The notes beneath the pieces were generated by a model. That model was not told the DNA's origin, searched no databases, and was given only the letters and a program-made list of their open reading frames with translations. From CAZHTS01 sp964535315 (GTDB taxonomy: Bacteria; Chloroflexota; Anaerolineae; Anaerolineales; Anaerolineaceae), in contig CAZHTS010000063.1 of assembly GCA_964535315.1 (NCBI GenBank), forward strand, positions 1-26,969: DNA of 26,969 nucleotides, written 5' to 3'. The position numbers were made by a program, and so were the translations under genes. This document shows, piece by piece, positions 16,162-24,655 of this stretch. The stretch's first letter is position 1; the number at the start of each line of letters is the position of its first letter.

Positions 16162-17580
16162 CTACTTCTTGTAAGAGTTGTGATCCTTGATGTCCTGTTC
16201 GATCTTGTCGGCTGCGGCATCCAGTTCTTTTTGAACGTCGCCGCCCTTGATAATATTATCCACAGCCGTGTAGAATGCAACCGTGACGGCCGGGTAACCG
16301 GGGGTAATCGGGCGCGGGATGGCCACGCCGGTTTCGAGCTGCTGCACGAACACGTTCAGGCGGCCGCCCTCGCCGAACAGTTCCGACTTCTTGAGCGCCG
16401 AGAAACGCCCGGGAACTGCGCCGTTGAAGTTGGTGATGGCCAGGATTTCATCCGGCTGCAGGATGAAGTTGAGGTAAGCCCAGGCGCCCTTGGGGTTCGG
16501 GCAGGAGGAGGTGACCGACCAGGCCCACGAGCCCATGCCGGTCGCCTGGCGCACGCCAAAGTTGGGCATCGGTAGCACGACCACGTCGTCGCCGAAGGCC
16601 TTGAAGTACGAACTCACCATCCAGTGACCGCCCCAGCCCAACGCCGCCTTGCCGTTGACGAACTCGTTGTCATCCGGCGGGGTGGCGGTGGCGTAGCCCT
16701 TCTCAAACAGGCTCTGGAACCACTTCATTGCCGCCACGGATTCAGGCCCATTGATGACGCCATCGGCCTTTTCGTAACTGCTGCGGTCGATCATGTCGCC
16801 GCCGAAGCCCTGGAGGACCGGGCTGAAGGCATAGCTGAACCATTCGCCGGCCCCATAGTTGAGTTTGAGGTCAATCGAATAGGTCGTGCCGCCCACGCCC
16901 TTGACCTTCGCCAGCACGTCGTTGAACTCTTGCAACGTCCAGGCGTCCTTGGTGCTGGTCGGGATGCGCACGCCGGCCTTCTCCAGGATCGACTTACGCC
17001 CTACCAACGCCAGCCCCGAGTCGTACTGGCCGATGGCGTACATCTTGCCATCGTACGTACCCTGGGCGATCAACGAAGGCAGAACGTCCTTGCGGAAGGC
17101 GTCGTCCATAAACTCATCCAATGGGTAGAGGTAACCCGCCCAGGCGTAGTTGTACAGGTTGGGGCCATCCAGATCCAGGATGCAGGGCAGATTGCCCGCC
17201 ACCGCCGCCGCATTGACCGAGTCGTTGTAGCCGCTGCCGGCCACCGCGCCGCCCGGGATCTCGGTAATCACTACTTTATAGGCCGTCTGCGACTGGTTAA
17301 AACGTTCGACCTGCTTGTGGTTCAGTTCGGACTCTTCGGCCGTACCGCCGTGGAACCACAGGGTGATTTCGGCCGGTTTATCTCCAGCGGCCGGGGCTGC
17401 TTCGGCGGCCGTCGGTTTTGTTTCTGGGGCGGCGGTGGCCGCCGCCGGGGGTTCGGTGGCCGGCGGGTTGGCAGCCGGCGGATTGGTTGCAGCCGGTGCA
17501 GGGGAACAGGCCGCAGCCAGAATGGCTACAAGCAACAACATAGACAACGCCCGAAATTGCAGGTTCAATTTCGACCTCAT
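16162..17580 (-). CDS. extracellular solute-binding lipoprotein of a sugar ABC transporter (family 1)
   Basis: A 472-residue binding protein that captures the sugar outside the cell and hands it to the two permeases. Residues 1-24 are a signal peptide with lipobox LAAAC; Cys25 would be lipidated. A Pro/Ala/Thr-rich tether follows (about 26-70), then the MalE-like fold starting EITLWFHGG, with GKAALGWGGHWM and NPKGAWAYLNFILQP late in the protein, both typical of family 1 sugar-binding proteins. ATG 17580 is chosen because GGAGG (17586-17590) stands five bases upstream; the frame runs on to a TTG at 17592 that would overlap this site. The ligand is inferred from the GH32 enzyme downstream to be a fructose-containing oligosaccharide. 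Confidence 0.92.
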   Translation of the reverse strand: MRSKLNLQFRALSMLLLVAILAAACSPAPAATNPPAANPPATEPPAAATAAPETKPTAAEAAPAAGDKPAEITLWFHGGTAEESELNHKQVERFNQSQTAYKVVITEIPGGAVAGSGYNDSVNAAAVAGNLPCILDLDGPNLYNYAWAGYLYPLDEFMDDAFRKDVLPSLIAQGTYDGKMYAIGQYDSGLALVGRKSILEKAGVRIPTSTKDAWTLQEFNDVLAKVKGVGGTTYSIDLKLNYGAGEWFSYAFSPVLQGFGGDMIDRSSYEKADGVINGPESVAAMKWFQSLFEKGYATATPPDDNEFVNGKAALGWGGHWMVSSYFKAFGDDVVVLPMPNFGVRQATGMGSWAWSVTSSCPNPKGAWAYLNFILQPDEILAITNFNGAVPGRFSALKKSELFGEGGRLNVFVQQLETGVAIPRPITPGYPAVTVAFYTAVDNIIKGGDVQKELDAAADKIEQDIKDHNSYKK

Positions 17581-17633
17581 TACATCCTCCAATTCAATTG
17601 TGCTTATGATTTAGTGGGTCAGTTATTTGCCAG

Positions 17634-17645
17634 CGTTCATAAACG
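17634..17645. promoter_or_regulatory. short dyad at the start site of the transporter transcript
   Basis: CGTTCATAAACG is an inverted repeat with five of six positions matched, lying at the predicted transcription start of the binding-protein gene. It is where a LacI-family operator would be expected, but it does not resemble the palindromes in front of lacI, so the assignment is tentative. Confidence 0.25.
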
Positions 17646-17649
17646 GGAT

Positions 17650-17678
17650 ATTATCGCAGCCTGCACACCTCCTGAAAA
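17650..17678 (-). promoter_or_regulatory. candidate promoter of the transporter/GH32 operon
   Basis: On the minus strand TTTTCA (17673-17678) and GATAAT (17650-17655) are 17 bp apart, and a TGC just before the -10 gives extended -10 character. Start would be near 17643, leaving a leader of about 63 nt before ATG 17580. lacI read-through is also possible, since lacI ends at 17687 on the same strand. Confidence 0.45.
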
Positions 17679-17686
17679 TGGTTTGC

Positions 17687-18715
17687 TCACCGGTATTCGA
17701 TGCTATCACGCCGGATCAACGGACAGGCCAGCTTCTGCTGCGTCGCCGGCGACTGTCCGCCGGCCGTAATCCTGGCCAATAATTCCTGCGCCGCCCACTG
17801 CCCCATCTCGTAATGCGGCAGGGCCATGGTCGACAGCGAGGGGCGCATATACTCGGTCAACTGTTCCTGGTTGTCATAGCCGATGACGGATACATCCTGC
17901 GGGATACGTTTGCCCAGCTCCTTGAGCGCCTCGTAGGCGCCCACCGCCACCAGGTCATTACCGCAAAACAGGGCATCCGGCGGATCGGGTAAACGCATCA
18001 ACTGCATGGTGTTGTCGTAACCGCTGTCCGGGCGCCAGTTGCCGTAGCGCACCAGTGCAGCGTCCAGCGGAATCTGGCTGGCTTGCAGCGCCTGGCAGTA
18101 GCCGCGGTAACGATCCTGGGCGGCGTCCATCCAGCGCTCACCGTTGATCAACCCGATGCGCCGCCGCCCGGCCTGGATCAATTCCAGCGTGGCGGTGCGT
18201 CCCCCCACCTCCTCGTTGGGCGTGACCGACGGCAGCGAGTGATCCGCGGCATAACAGTTCATCAACACGGTGGGGATGTCGTGCAAGATGTCCGCCGGCT
18301 CCACCCGCCGGGTAAACATGGCGGCGTAAATGATGCCGTCCACCTGGCGTTCGGCCAGGGTGCGGATGGCCTCTTCTTCCACGTCGCGCCGCCCGCCGGT
18401 ATTGACCAACACCAGCATCTTACCTGCCGCCCAGGCCACCTCCTGGGCGCCCTTGAGCGTATCGCCGGCAAACGGGCTGGTACCGATTTCATCGGTGACG
18501 AAGCCAATCACGTGCGAGTGGGTCGATTGGAGCGTGACCAACGACGGCGTGCTGCGATAACCCAACTGGCGGGCGGCGTCCAACACACTGGCGCGCGTCT
18601 CTTCAGAGATGTTCGCTCCCGCAACGTTGTTAAGCACAAAGGACACGGTCGTCTGCGATACACCCGCCAGTTTGGCGACATCGGTCATGGTTGGGCGTCT
18701 ACCTGCACGTTTCAT
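17687..18715 (-). CDS. LacI-family transcriptional regulator of the sugar locus
   Basis: A 342-residue repressor. The N-terminal LacI helix-turn-helix and hinge are clear (MTDVAKLAGVSQTTVSFVLNN, then TRASVLDAARQLGYRSTPS). The remainder is a periplasmic-binding-protein-like sensor domain (HVIGFVTDEIGTSPFAG, PDALFCGNDLVAVGAYEAL, VSVIGYDNQE, MGQWAAQELL). It stands first in the same direction as the transporter and GH32 genes, with 106 bp to the binding protein, so it most likely controls them in response to the imported sugar. Only GAGAG (18721-18725) is present as a weak Shine-Dalgarno sequence. Its own promoter is overlaid by palindromes, suggesting autoregulation. Confidence 0.93.
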   Translation of the reverse strand: MKRAGRRPTMTDVAKLAGVSQTTVSFVLNNVAGANISEETRASVLDAARQLGYRSTPSLVTLQSTHSHVIGFVTDEIGTSPFAGDTLKGAQEVAWAAGKMLVLVNTGGRRDVEEEAIRTLAERQVDGIIYAAMFTRRVEPADILHDIPTVLMNCYAADHSLPSVTPNEEVGGRTATLELIQAGRRRIGLINGERWMDAAQDRYRGYCQALQASQIPLDAALVRYGNWRPDSGYDNTMQLMRLPDPPDALFCGNDLVAVGAYEALKELGKRIPQDVSVIGYDNQEQLTEYMRPSLSTMALPHYEMGQWAAQELLARITAGGQSPATQQKLACPLIRRDSIEYR

Positions 18716-18727
18716 AGCGGCTCTCGT

Positions 18728-18760
18728 TTACTAATATTTATTAGTAATTATAATTACTAA
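18728..18760. promoter_or_regulatory. overlapping AT-rich palindromes at the lacI promoter, likely operators
   Basis: A perfect 20-bp palindrome occupies 18741-18760 (arms TTAGTAATTA and TAATTACTAA). A second, nearly perfect one at 18728-18747 (arms TTACTAATAT and TTATTAGTAA) shares one arm with it. Three TTACTAA-type half-sites thus sit across the -10 hexamer. They lack the central CG usual for LacI-family operators, so binding by this LacI is inferred from position. Confidence 0.55.
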
Positions 18761-18774
18761 AATCGTTTTGTCAA
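18747..18774 (-). promoter_or_regulatory. consensus promoter of lacI
   Basis: On the minus strand TTGACA (18769-18774) and TATAAT (18747-18752) are both perfect hexamers, with a 16-bp spacer. Transcription would start near 18740, about 25 bp before the lacI start codon. The -10 lies inside the palindromes. Confidence 0.75.
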
Positions 18775-18880
18775 CAGGCAATTTTCCACCGCGCTCACCG
18801 GCCCGACCCGCTGCGAACGATGAAACAGGCTATCCTGAAAGGCTGCGTGCCTGGCCGGCCCGGCAGATCGCCGCCTCAGC

Positions 18881-21800
18881 TCATTTCCACGTCTCTAACT
18901 CGTCACGCCAGTGCTGCACCTGTAGCACAATGCGCTCGCGCTGCCGTTCCACAAATACACCGGCGACAAACAACAGAGCGCCCATCCCCAGGATCACAAA
19001 CCAGCGGTTGACCTCGTACACATTGACCAGCACCGCCACCTGAGCGACCACATTGACCACCGACATGCCCGCCCCGATCAGGAACGGCAGGCGGCTGCGG
19101 CGTAAACCGCCCCACCAGAACACCAGCGCCGCCTCCACCACCAGCAGCAGGAAATAAGGGAAGCCTTCCTTGCCGTCCAGCGACTGAAGGAACGAGGTCA
19201 CCAGCAGAATTGCCAGCCCCAGGCACTCTACCAGGCGGGCCAGCACCGGCCAGCGTTCGCGCCGCTGCTCAAAATACCCCAGCCCGGCCAGATACAGCCC
19301 CACGGGAATGGCGAAACTTTGCGGCTCGTCGATCTCCCATTCAAGCAGCACCAGGATCCACGAACATTCAACCAGGAACACCCCCAGGTAACCGGCCCAA
19401 TCGCGGCCGCGATGGAAAAAGAGCGTCAGGAAGATCGCCCCGCCAAAAGCAAACGAAACGGCGGTGGCCATCGTTTCCGCCACCGTGTAGCGCAAATTGG
19501 CGAGCAACGTCAGGCTCACCAGTATCACCGCCACCCGCATTAAGGGCGCCGCCCACACGCCGGCCACATCGGGCTGCACGACCTTGCCCTCTCGTCGCCA
19601 GTACAGGGCGTCCGAGCGTCCCTCGGCCAGGATGCCCAGCCAGCAAAACAGCAGTGCAATCGCGCCCAGCCAGACGCTCACCCAGGCCGGCGGCACCCCC
19701 CAGCCGGTCAGCCCATTCCAGGTCGCCAGCAGGATGAAGCCCAGTGCGGCGTAGGCCAGCGAAGCATCCAGCCAGAACACCGCCAGCAAGGCCAGCAAAA
19801 CGGCATACCCCACCGCCGCCAGTGCAGCGGTTTCGTACAGGGCGTGCGCCTGCCACTGCCACAGGAGCATCTCAAACAACGCCCCCAACAGGAATGGCCG
19901 CGCCCCAGGCTGGGACAACAAAATGCGTCCAGCTGGCGCCTGCCACAACCAGTGCAGACGGACCGGCGGTTCACCTCCGGCCGCGCCCTCCGCCGCCGGT
20001 TTTCGCCGGGCGATTGCATAACCAATCCCGGCCAACAGCCAGGTCAGGGCCACAAAAGGCAGCGCCTCGTACGGCGCCGGCCAGGCCGGGCCATACAACG
20101 CCCAGGCGGTATGCAGCGCCAGATGAACCGATACCAGCCACGGATACCACCAGACCGGCCAGGCAAACAGGCGCGCCGAGATCGCAAAAAGCACCACATC
20201 CGCCACCAGCGCCCAAAACAGCCCGGCGTGATAAAACTCGGCCACCAGCAGCCGCCCGGTAGAATCTCGCAGCGCAACCAGCGGCATGGAGACCGCCAGA
20301 GTATAAGTCAACAGATAAAACGGCAGCGCCGCCTGTGAAAACGCCTTCCCCGGGGCATCCAGCGAAAAGCGGCCCTTGAAGACAAACCGTCCCATCATCA
20401 ACGCCGCCAGCGCCATCGGGAACCAGCCCACGCCATACCAGGTGCGCCCCGCGGGCATGAGCAGCGTCATCTCCAGATAATACGGCACCGTGATCAGGCA
20501 GACCGCCGGATACAGGAAGAAAATCTTGTGGAAGAACACGGCGCACAGCCCGTAAAATACCGCCCCGAGCAGATACATGCGGATGGCCAGGTATTGGTTA
20601 TCGATTCCCAGCAGCAGCCCCAGGATGCCAAACGCACAGGCAAACAAACAGAAAGCCAGGGCGTAAGGCGACATCCCCGCCTGCGCCGGACGACGGCGGT
20701 TCAACCCGCGCGCCGCCAGCAGTTCAACGTACGCCAGCGCCATGAACACCTGTGAGATCCAGTCTACCGTCAGATGGCGGTAATGGTTCAAGACCAGCAG
20801 GGTCAGGCCGATCAACGCCGCGTTGGCAACATACAGCCACAGCGCCTGGCGGAACGTATAGGCCGCCAGGAAATAAAACAGTGCGATCAGCGCAAACATC
20901 AACATCGTCACCGGGGCGTTAATCTGCGCGCACTGCAGGCTCGCCAGCGTCAGGACAAAAGCCGTTCCATACAAAGGCCAGGTGTACTCAACCGCCAGGC
21001 GACGCAGGTTCAGCCCGGCCGGAACGTACACCATCGCCAGCAAGGCCAGCGCCACCCCACGCCACGCCCAGATCACCTGCCGGTAATCCAGGAACAGCAG
21101 CAGCCACAACGGCAGCGCAATGGCGACGACGAAGGCAAACCCAAAGCGCAGCGCCCGGTGCAGCACGACCGGCAGGAAACGGGCGGCGTCAAGCAAATCT
21201 GCAAAACTGCGATGGCGGCCCAACTGTACCAGGAATTGCCCGGCCAGCGCCACCAGCAGCACGCCGGCCAGCGTCACCAGCAGCACCGCCTGATCCCCGC
21301 GCGACCACCACAGCGCCACCCCACACAGGGCATACCCCGTCAGATACACTCCGTGGGCGTAACGCACCCCATTGCGATCCAGCGCGTAACCGAGCAGCAA
21401 TAAAACGACCGCCCAACCCAGCCAGGCCCAGCCCGCCCGGGTCTGCATTGCGGCCGGCGCATACGTCAGAAAAGCCAGCGCAAACGGAAAGAAACTCAAC
21501 CCGGCGGCCAGATAAGAGAACTGGCTGCGCCGGTAGCTGTGCGCGACCCAGGCGGCTACCCCCACCGCCAGCACCTGTGGCAGAATCAGGCCGTACAGTC
21601 CATCATGCCAGTAGCTGCCCAGCAAGATCCTGATGCTGCCCGGTGTGGTAAACCCCAGGCCGCCGGCCCACCAGAAGATCGCCCAGAGACGCAGCGCCCG
21701 GACGAGCGGTTGCCACTCCTCCTGCTGCCCCGATCTCACCAGCCAGCGGTCGCACAACAAGAGCACAGCCGACTGTAACACCCAGACAGTGGCCAGAAAC

Positions 21801-24502
21801 TGCGCCGGCAGGTTCAGCCACATCCACAAAAACCCATACGCCAGCGAAAAAATCGTCACTGCCAGGCAGGCAAAAATTTTCTGACGCAAACGGTAGGCGG
21901 CGAACATACACGCCCCGCCAGCAAGCAGCAGTGCGCCAACATCCCAGCCGGAAATGGAGACCAGCAGGTAAGATGCAGCCGCGTACCCCAGCCAGAAAAC
22001 CACGCCAAACAACAACGTATAGCCGATAACATAGAGCGACAAAGAAAACTTCCACCCATAGCGATGAAGCGCGTTTGCAATGGGGAGATACACGATTACC
22101 GCCAGACAGCTATAAGCCAGCTCATCATCGACCGGTATCATTGTAATGCGGTTCAGGGTGAGGTTAAACACCCAGACCAGCAGCAGCCCCGCCAGTCCTA
22201 TCGCCAGCCCGCTGCGATAGAGCCAGGCCTGCAGCGCCAATCCCAACAGAATCAGATAGAGATTCAAGAGATACACATCCGGGCGGACGATCTCCAGCAG
22301 GAGGACCGTGGCGGCGATCAGATAAAACAGCAGTTGGAAGGTAAAACGATAGCCCTGTTCGCGACGATACAACCCCCACCCCAGCCCGACATAAACCAGC
22401 CCCAACAGGGCCAGAGCCGTCTCTGGCCATGCGCCAACATCCAGGTAACTTTTGCAGAAAACAAACACCCAGACCGGCAAAAGCAGCCCAACCGCCCACA
22501 AAAACAGCGAACTGCGGCCGTGCGCAGAAAACGTTTTCTGCACGGCGCGGCTCAGCGCAGGGTGGGCCGCGCTGTCGTACAATATTGCCGCCAACAGATA
22601 AAACAAAACCAGTTCGCCAAGCGGCAGGACCATCTGCCAGCTATCCGCATGGCTCAGCATCAGCATCAAACCAACACTCAACAACAACCACGCCGCAAGC
22701 AGCGCAGCGCCCAGATGCGCCACGAGATGCAACATCCCGGCGTATCGTTCCTGTCTGCGGAGCACAGCCGCGCCGCCCTGATAGATCAACATCAGCCCTA
22801 CACAGGCAGCCGCCATGTACGACATCGACGCATCGCTATGCGCCGGCAGCCAGCGCCAGAAGGCCAACAGGTACGGCAGGATGAACAGCATTGCCGCCCA
22901 AAAGACCAATCCCGGGCGGCGAAAGAGATAGGCGCAGCCGGCCAGCGTCAGGGCAGCCAGCGCCATCGCCCACACCCCGGCCCACCAGTCCACAGTCAAC
23001 GAAAGCAAACCGCCCACAAACGCCAGGGTCGTCAGGATGATGGCGGTAATGCGCACAGCGACCGGATACGTACGCCGCCAGGCAAAATCAGGCGCCAGGC
23101 GCCTGCCCAGATTCCAATCGGCAAAGAAGTACAGCGCCGCCGTCACGGCGGAGACGGCAGCATACCAGGCCACGTCGACACGGATGGCGTTGAGAAAATA
23201 CGCCAGTGAGATCGCCACGCTCCAACTGGCTGCATGGGCAAAGAAGGTGGCCGGGAAGAAAGCGGCCAGCAGCCCAAAGCTCAACGCCGCCAGGGCAAAG
23301 AGCGCCGCCTGCCCGCCCCCGCTGTGTTCGGGCCAGGTAAGGATCAGGTACATGCTGACCGGGATAAAGACGCAGGCCAGATAGCGCAGCAGACGCACCG
23401 GGTGGCGTTCTCCCTCCGGCAAATGGCGCAAGCGAGCCGCGGCGGCCACCATCGCCAGGCTGAAAGCCGCAATCGACACAAAGCTCCACTCCCATGCCAG
23501 CCCCGTCTGGCGGACGAAGGCAGCCAGGATATTGACCCCGCCCAACAGCACCAGACTGTCGAAGAAATCGGTGCGCATCCGCCTGGCGTTGATGCCATAC
23601 ACGGCGGTGCAAATGAAAGAGGCGATCAACCAGTACAAAACCCGGTCGACCGCCAGCACGTAGAACTGATAAATCGCGGCAAAATCCACCGCCAGCATCA
23701 AAGCCCCAATGCCGACCAGCACCTGGCCCGCCTGAGGCAATTTCAGTTTATCCAGCAGCAGCCAGCCGGCGCCATACAACGCCGCCGGCGCCATGAAGAT
23801 GAACAGCCACTGTACGGGCGGATAGAAGGTATTCCAGAACAACACCACCAGCACCGCCGCCGAAACGACGATCATAAACGCCCCCAGGTAGAGCAGACCG
23901 CGCAGCAGCGCCCCGGACACAAAAGCTTCCGACAGCTGGTCACGCATCTGGCTCCACTGAAGCGGCTGGCGTTTGGGGCGCGGCGCCGGCGGCGGCGCTG
24001 CCGGCCGCTCCTCAGGGACCGGCGCCGGCGGCACCGGCCGTGCAACAACAGACGTTTCTGCGGGCGTCTTTTCGGGCGCTGGCGGCGCAGCAATCACCGC
24101 TGGCGCAACCGCCTCCGCCGGGACGGCGCCGGGACGCTCAAAACCATACCGTACCCTGAGCGCATCCGCCTGCTCGCTGCCGATCAGCCCTTCCTGCTCC
24201 CAGGCCGCAATCTCCTGTAGCAAATAGTCGTGCATCTCGGCGCTCGACGCGTTCTTTGTGTGCAGCGGCGCCAGCAGACGCATCGGCGAAACCAACAATT
24301 CCTGCGCCGCAGCCCGCACCTTATCGTCGGAGTCCTGAACAGCCAGGTCCTTCAACAGGCGCAAGAGGATATCATCCATTATCCCCTGACGCTTAAGCAA
24401 GGCCAGCCCCCGCATGCGGACATGCGCCTTGCGATCCGTTAAATCAAACCAGATTTCTCGAAAGGTCTGGATCAATTCCGGTGGCAAAAGTGATTCGGGC
24501 AT
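18881..24502 (-). CDS. giant multi-spanning membrane protein with a HEAT-like cytosolic N-terminus
   Basis: An 1873-residue integral membrane protein of unknown function. Residues 1-95 are soluble and helical, with HEAT-like pairs (RMRGLALLKRQGIMDDIL, DDKVRAAAQELL). Residues about 97-130 (YLLQEIAAWEQEGLIGSEQADALRVRYG) resemble the short helical module at the start of DUF2157-type and SHOCT-containing proteins. A Pro/Ala-rich linker spans about 131-200. From about 205 to near the end the chain is almost continuous hydrophobic helices, roughly 50 of them, finishing with a basic tail (ERQRERIVLQVQHWRDELETWK). The end resembles bacterial membrane proteins annotated with an SCO7613 C-terminal domain, from memory only. 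No enzymatic motif is visible. GAG before ATG 24502 is a weak Shine-Dalgarno sequence. It lies upstream of lacI on the same strand with about 106 bp to the lacI -35. Confidence 0.85.
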   Translation of the reverse strand: MPESLLPPELIQTFREIWFDLTDRKAHVRMRGLALLKRQGIMDDILLRLLKDLAVQDSDDKVRAAAQELLVSPMRLLAPLHTKNASSAEMHDYLLQEIAAWEQEGLIGSEQADALRVRYGFERPGAVPAEAVAPAVIAAPPAPEKTPAETSVVARPVPPAPVPEERPAAPPPAPRPKRQPLQWSQMRDQLSEAFVSGALLRGLLYLGAFMIVVSAAVLVVLFWNTFYPPVQWLFIFMAPAALYGAGWLLLDKLKLPQAGQVLVGIGALMLAVDFAAIYQFYVLAVDRVLYWLIASFICTAVYGINARRMRTDFFDSLVLLGGVNILAAFVRQTGLAWEWSFVSIAAFSLAMVAAAARLRHLPEGERHPVRLLRYLACVFIPVSMYLILTWPEHSGGGQAALFALAALSFGLLAAFFPATFFAHAASWSVAISLAYFLNAIRVDVAWYAAVSAVTAALYFFADWNLGRRLAPDFAWRRTYPVAVRITAIILTTLAFVGGLLSLTVDWWAGVWAMALAALTLAGCAYLFRRPGLVFWAAMLFILPYLLAFWRWLPAHSDASMSYMAAACVGLMLIYQGGAAVLRRQERYAGMLHLVAHLGAALLAAWLLLSVGLMLMLSHADSWQMVLPLGELVLFYLLAAILYDSAAHPALSRAVQKTFSAHGRSSLFLWAVGLLLPVWVFVFCKSYLDVGAWPETALALLGLVYVGLGWGLYRREQGYRFTFQLLFYLIAATVLLLEIVRPDVYLLNLYLILLGLALQAWLYRSGLAIGLAGLLLVWVFNLTLNRITMIPVDDELAYSCLAVIVYLPIANALHRYGWKFSLSLYVIGYTLLFGVVFWLGYAAASYLLVSISGWDVGALLLAGGACMFAAYRLRQKIFACLAVTIFSLAYGFLWMWLNLPAQFLATVWVLQSAVLLLCDRWLVRSGQQEEWQPLVRALRLWAIFWWAGGLGFTTPGSIRILLGSYWHDGLYGLILPQVLAVGVAAWVAHSYRRSQFSYLAAGLSFFPFALAFLTYAPAAMQTRAGWAWLGWAVVLLLLGYALDRNGVRYAHGVYLTGYALCGVALWWSRGDQAVLLVTLAGVLLVALAGQFLVQLGRHRSFADLLDAARFLPVVLHRALRFGFAFVVAIALPLWLLLFLDYRQVIWAWRGVALALLAMVYVPAGLNLRRLAVEYTWPLYGTAFVLTLASLQCAQINAPVTMLMFALIALFYFLAAYTFRQALWLYVANAALIGLTLLVLNHYRHLTVDWISQVFMALAYVELLAARGLNRRRPAQAGMSPYALAFCLFACAFGILGLLLGIDNQYLAIRMYLLGAVFYGLCAVFFHKIFFLYPAVCLITVPYYLEMTLLMPAGRTWYGVGWFPMALAALMMGRFVFKGRFSLDAPGKAFSQAALPFYLLTYTLAVSMPLVALRDSTGRLLVAEFYHAGLFWALVADVVLFAISARLFAWPVWWYPWLVSVHLALHTAWALYGPAWPAPYEALPFVALTWLLAGIGYAIARRKPAAEGAAGGEPPVRLHWLWQAPAGRILLSQPGARPFLLGALFEMLLWQWQAHALYETAALAAVGYAVLLALLAVFWLDASLAYAALGFILLATWNGLTGWGVPPAWVSVWLGAIALLFCWLGILAEGRSDALYWRREGKVVQPDVAGVWAAPLMRVAVILVSLTLLANLRYTVAETMATAVSFAFGGAIFLTLFFHRGRDWAGYLGVFLVECSWILVLLEWEIDEPQSFAIPVGLYLAGLGYFEQRRERWPVLARLVECLGLAILLVTSFLQSLDGKEGFPYFLLLVVEAALVFWWGGLRRSRLPFLIGAGMSVVNVVAQVAVLVNVYEVNRWFVILGMGALLFVAGVFVERQRERIVLQVQHWRDELETWK

Positions 24503-24655
24503 CGGTATGCTCTTTTCTCCCCCACAGGGGCCTGGTCACAGTTTATTTGCGATAATGAGCCAGCCAGTTAAATAATTCTACACCCGCCGGCAGAAATTCA
24601 GGTACAATCTTTCCCCGCCGCCCGCCCCGGCTGGCAAGCCCTGAGCGCCCCACTT

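Noticed and set aside
17664..17676. Strong AGGAGGTG Shine-Dalgarno-like site on the minus strand between lacI and the binding-protein gene
   Set aside because: The only nearby start is an overlapping GTG that opens a five-codon frame, and no ATG lies at a suitable distance. It falls inside the promoter region.
18848..18865. Imperfect GC palindrome after the giant membrane protein gene, considered as a terminator
   Set aside because: Stem interrupted by a mismatch, loop very small, and no T run on the transcribed strand.
22064..23209. 381-codon plus-strand frame within the giant membrane protein gene
   Set aside because: Gln/Arg/His-rich translation, the typical reverse reading of hydrophobic-helix codons. 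No recognisable domain.
24503..24655. TACAAT on the plus strand near 24602, considered as a promoter
   Set aside because: No -35 partner and no plus-strand gene follows. I see no clear signal in this 153-bp gap apart from weak -10-like TAGAAT on the minus strand.
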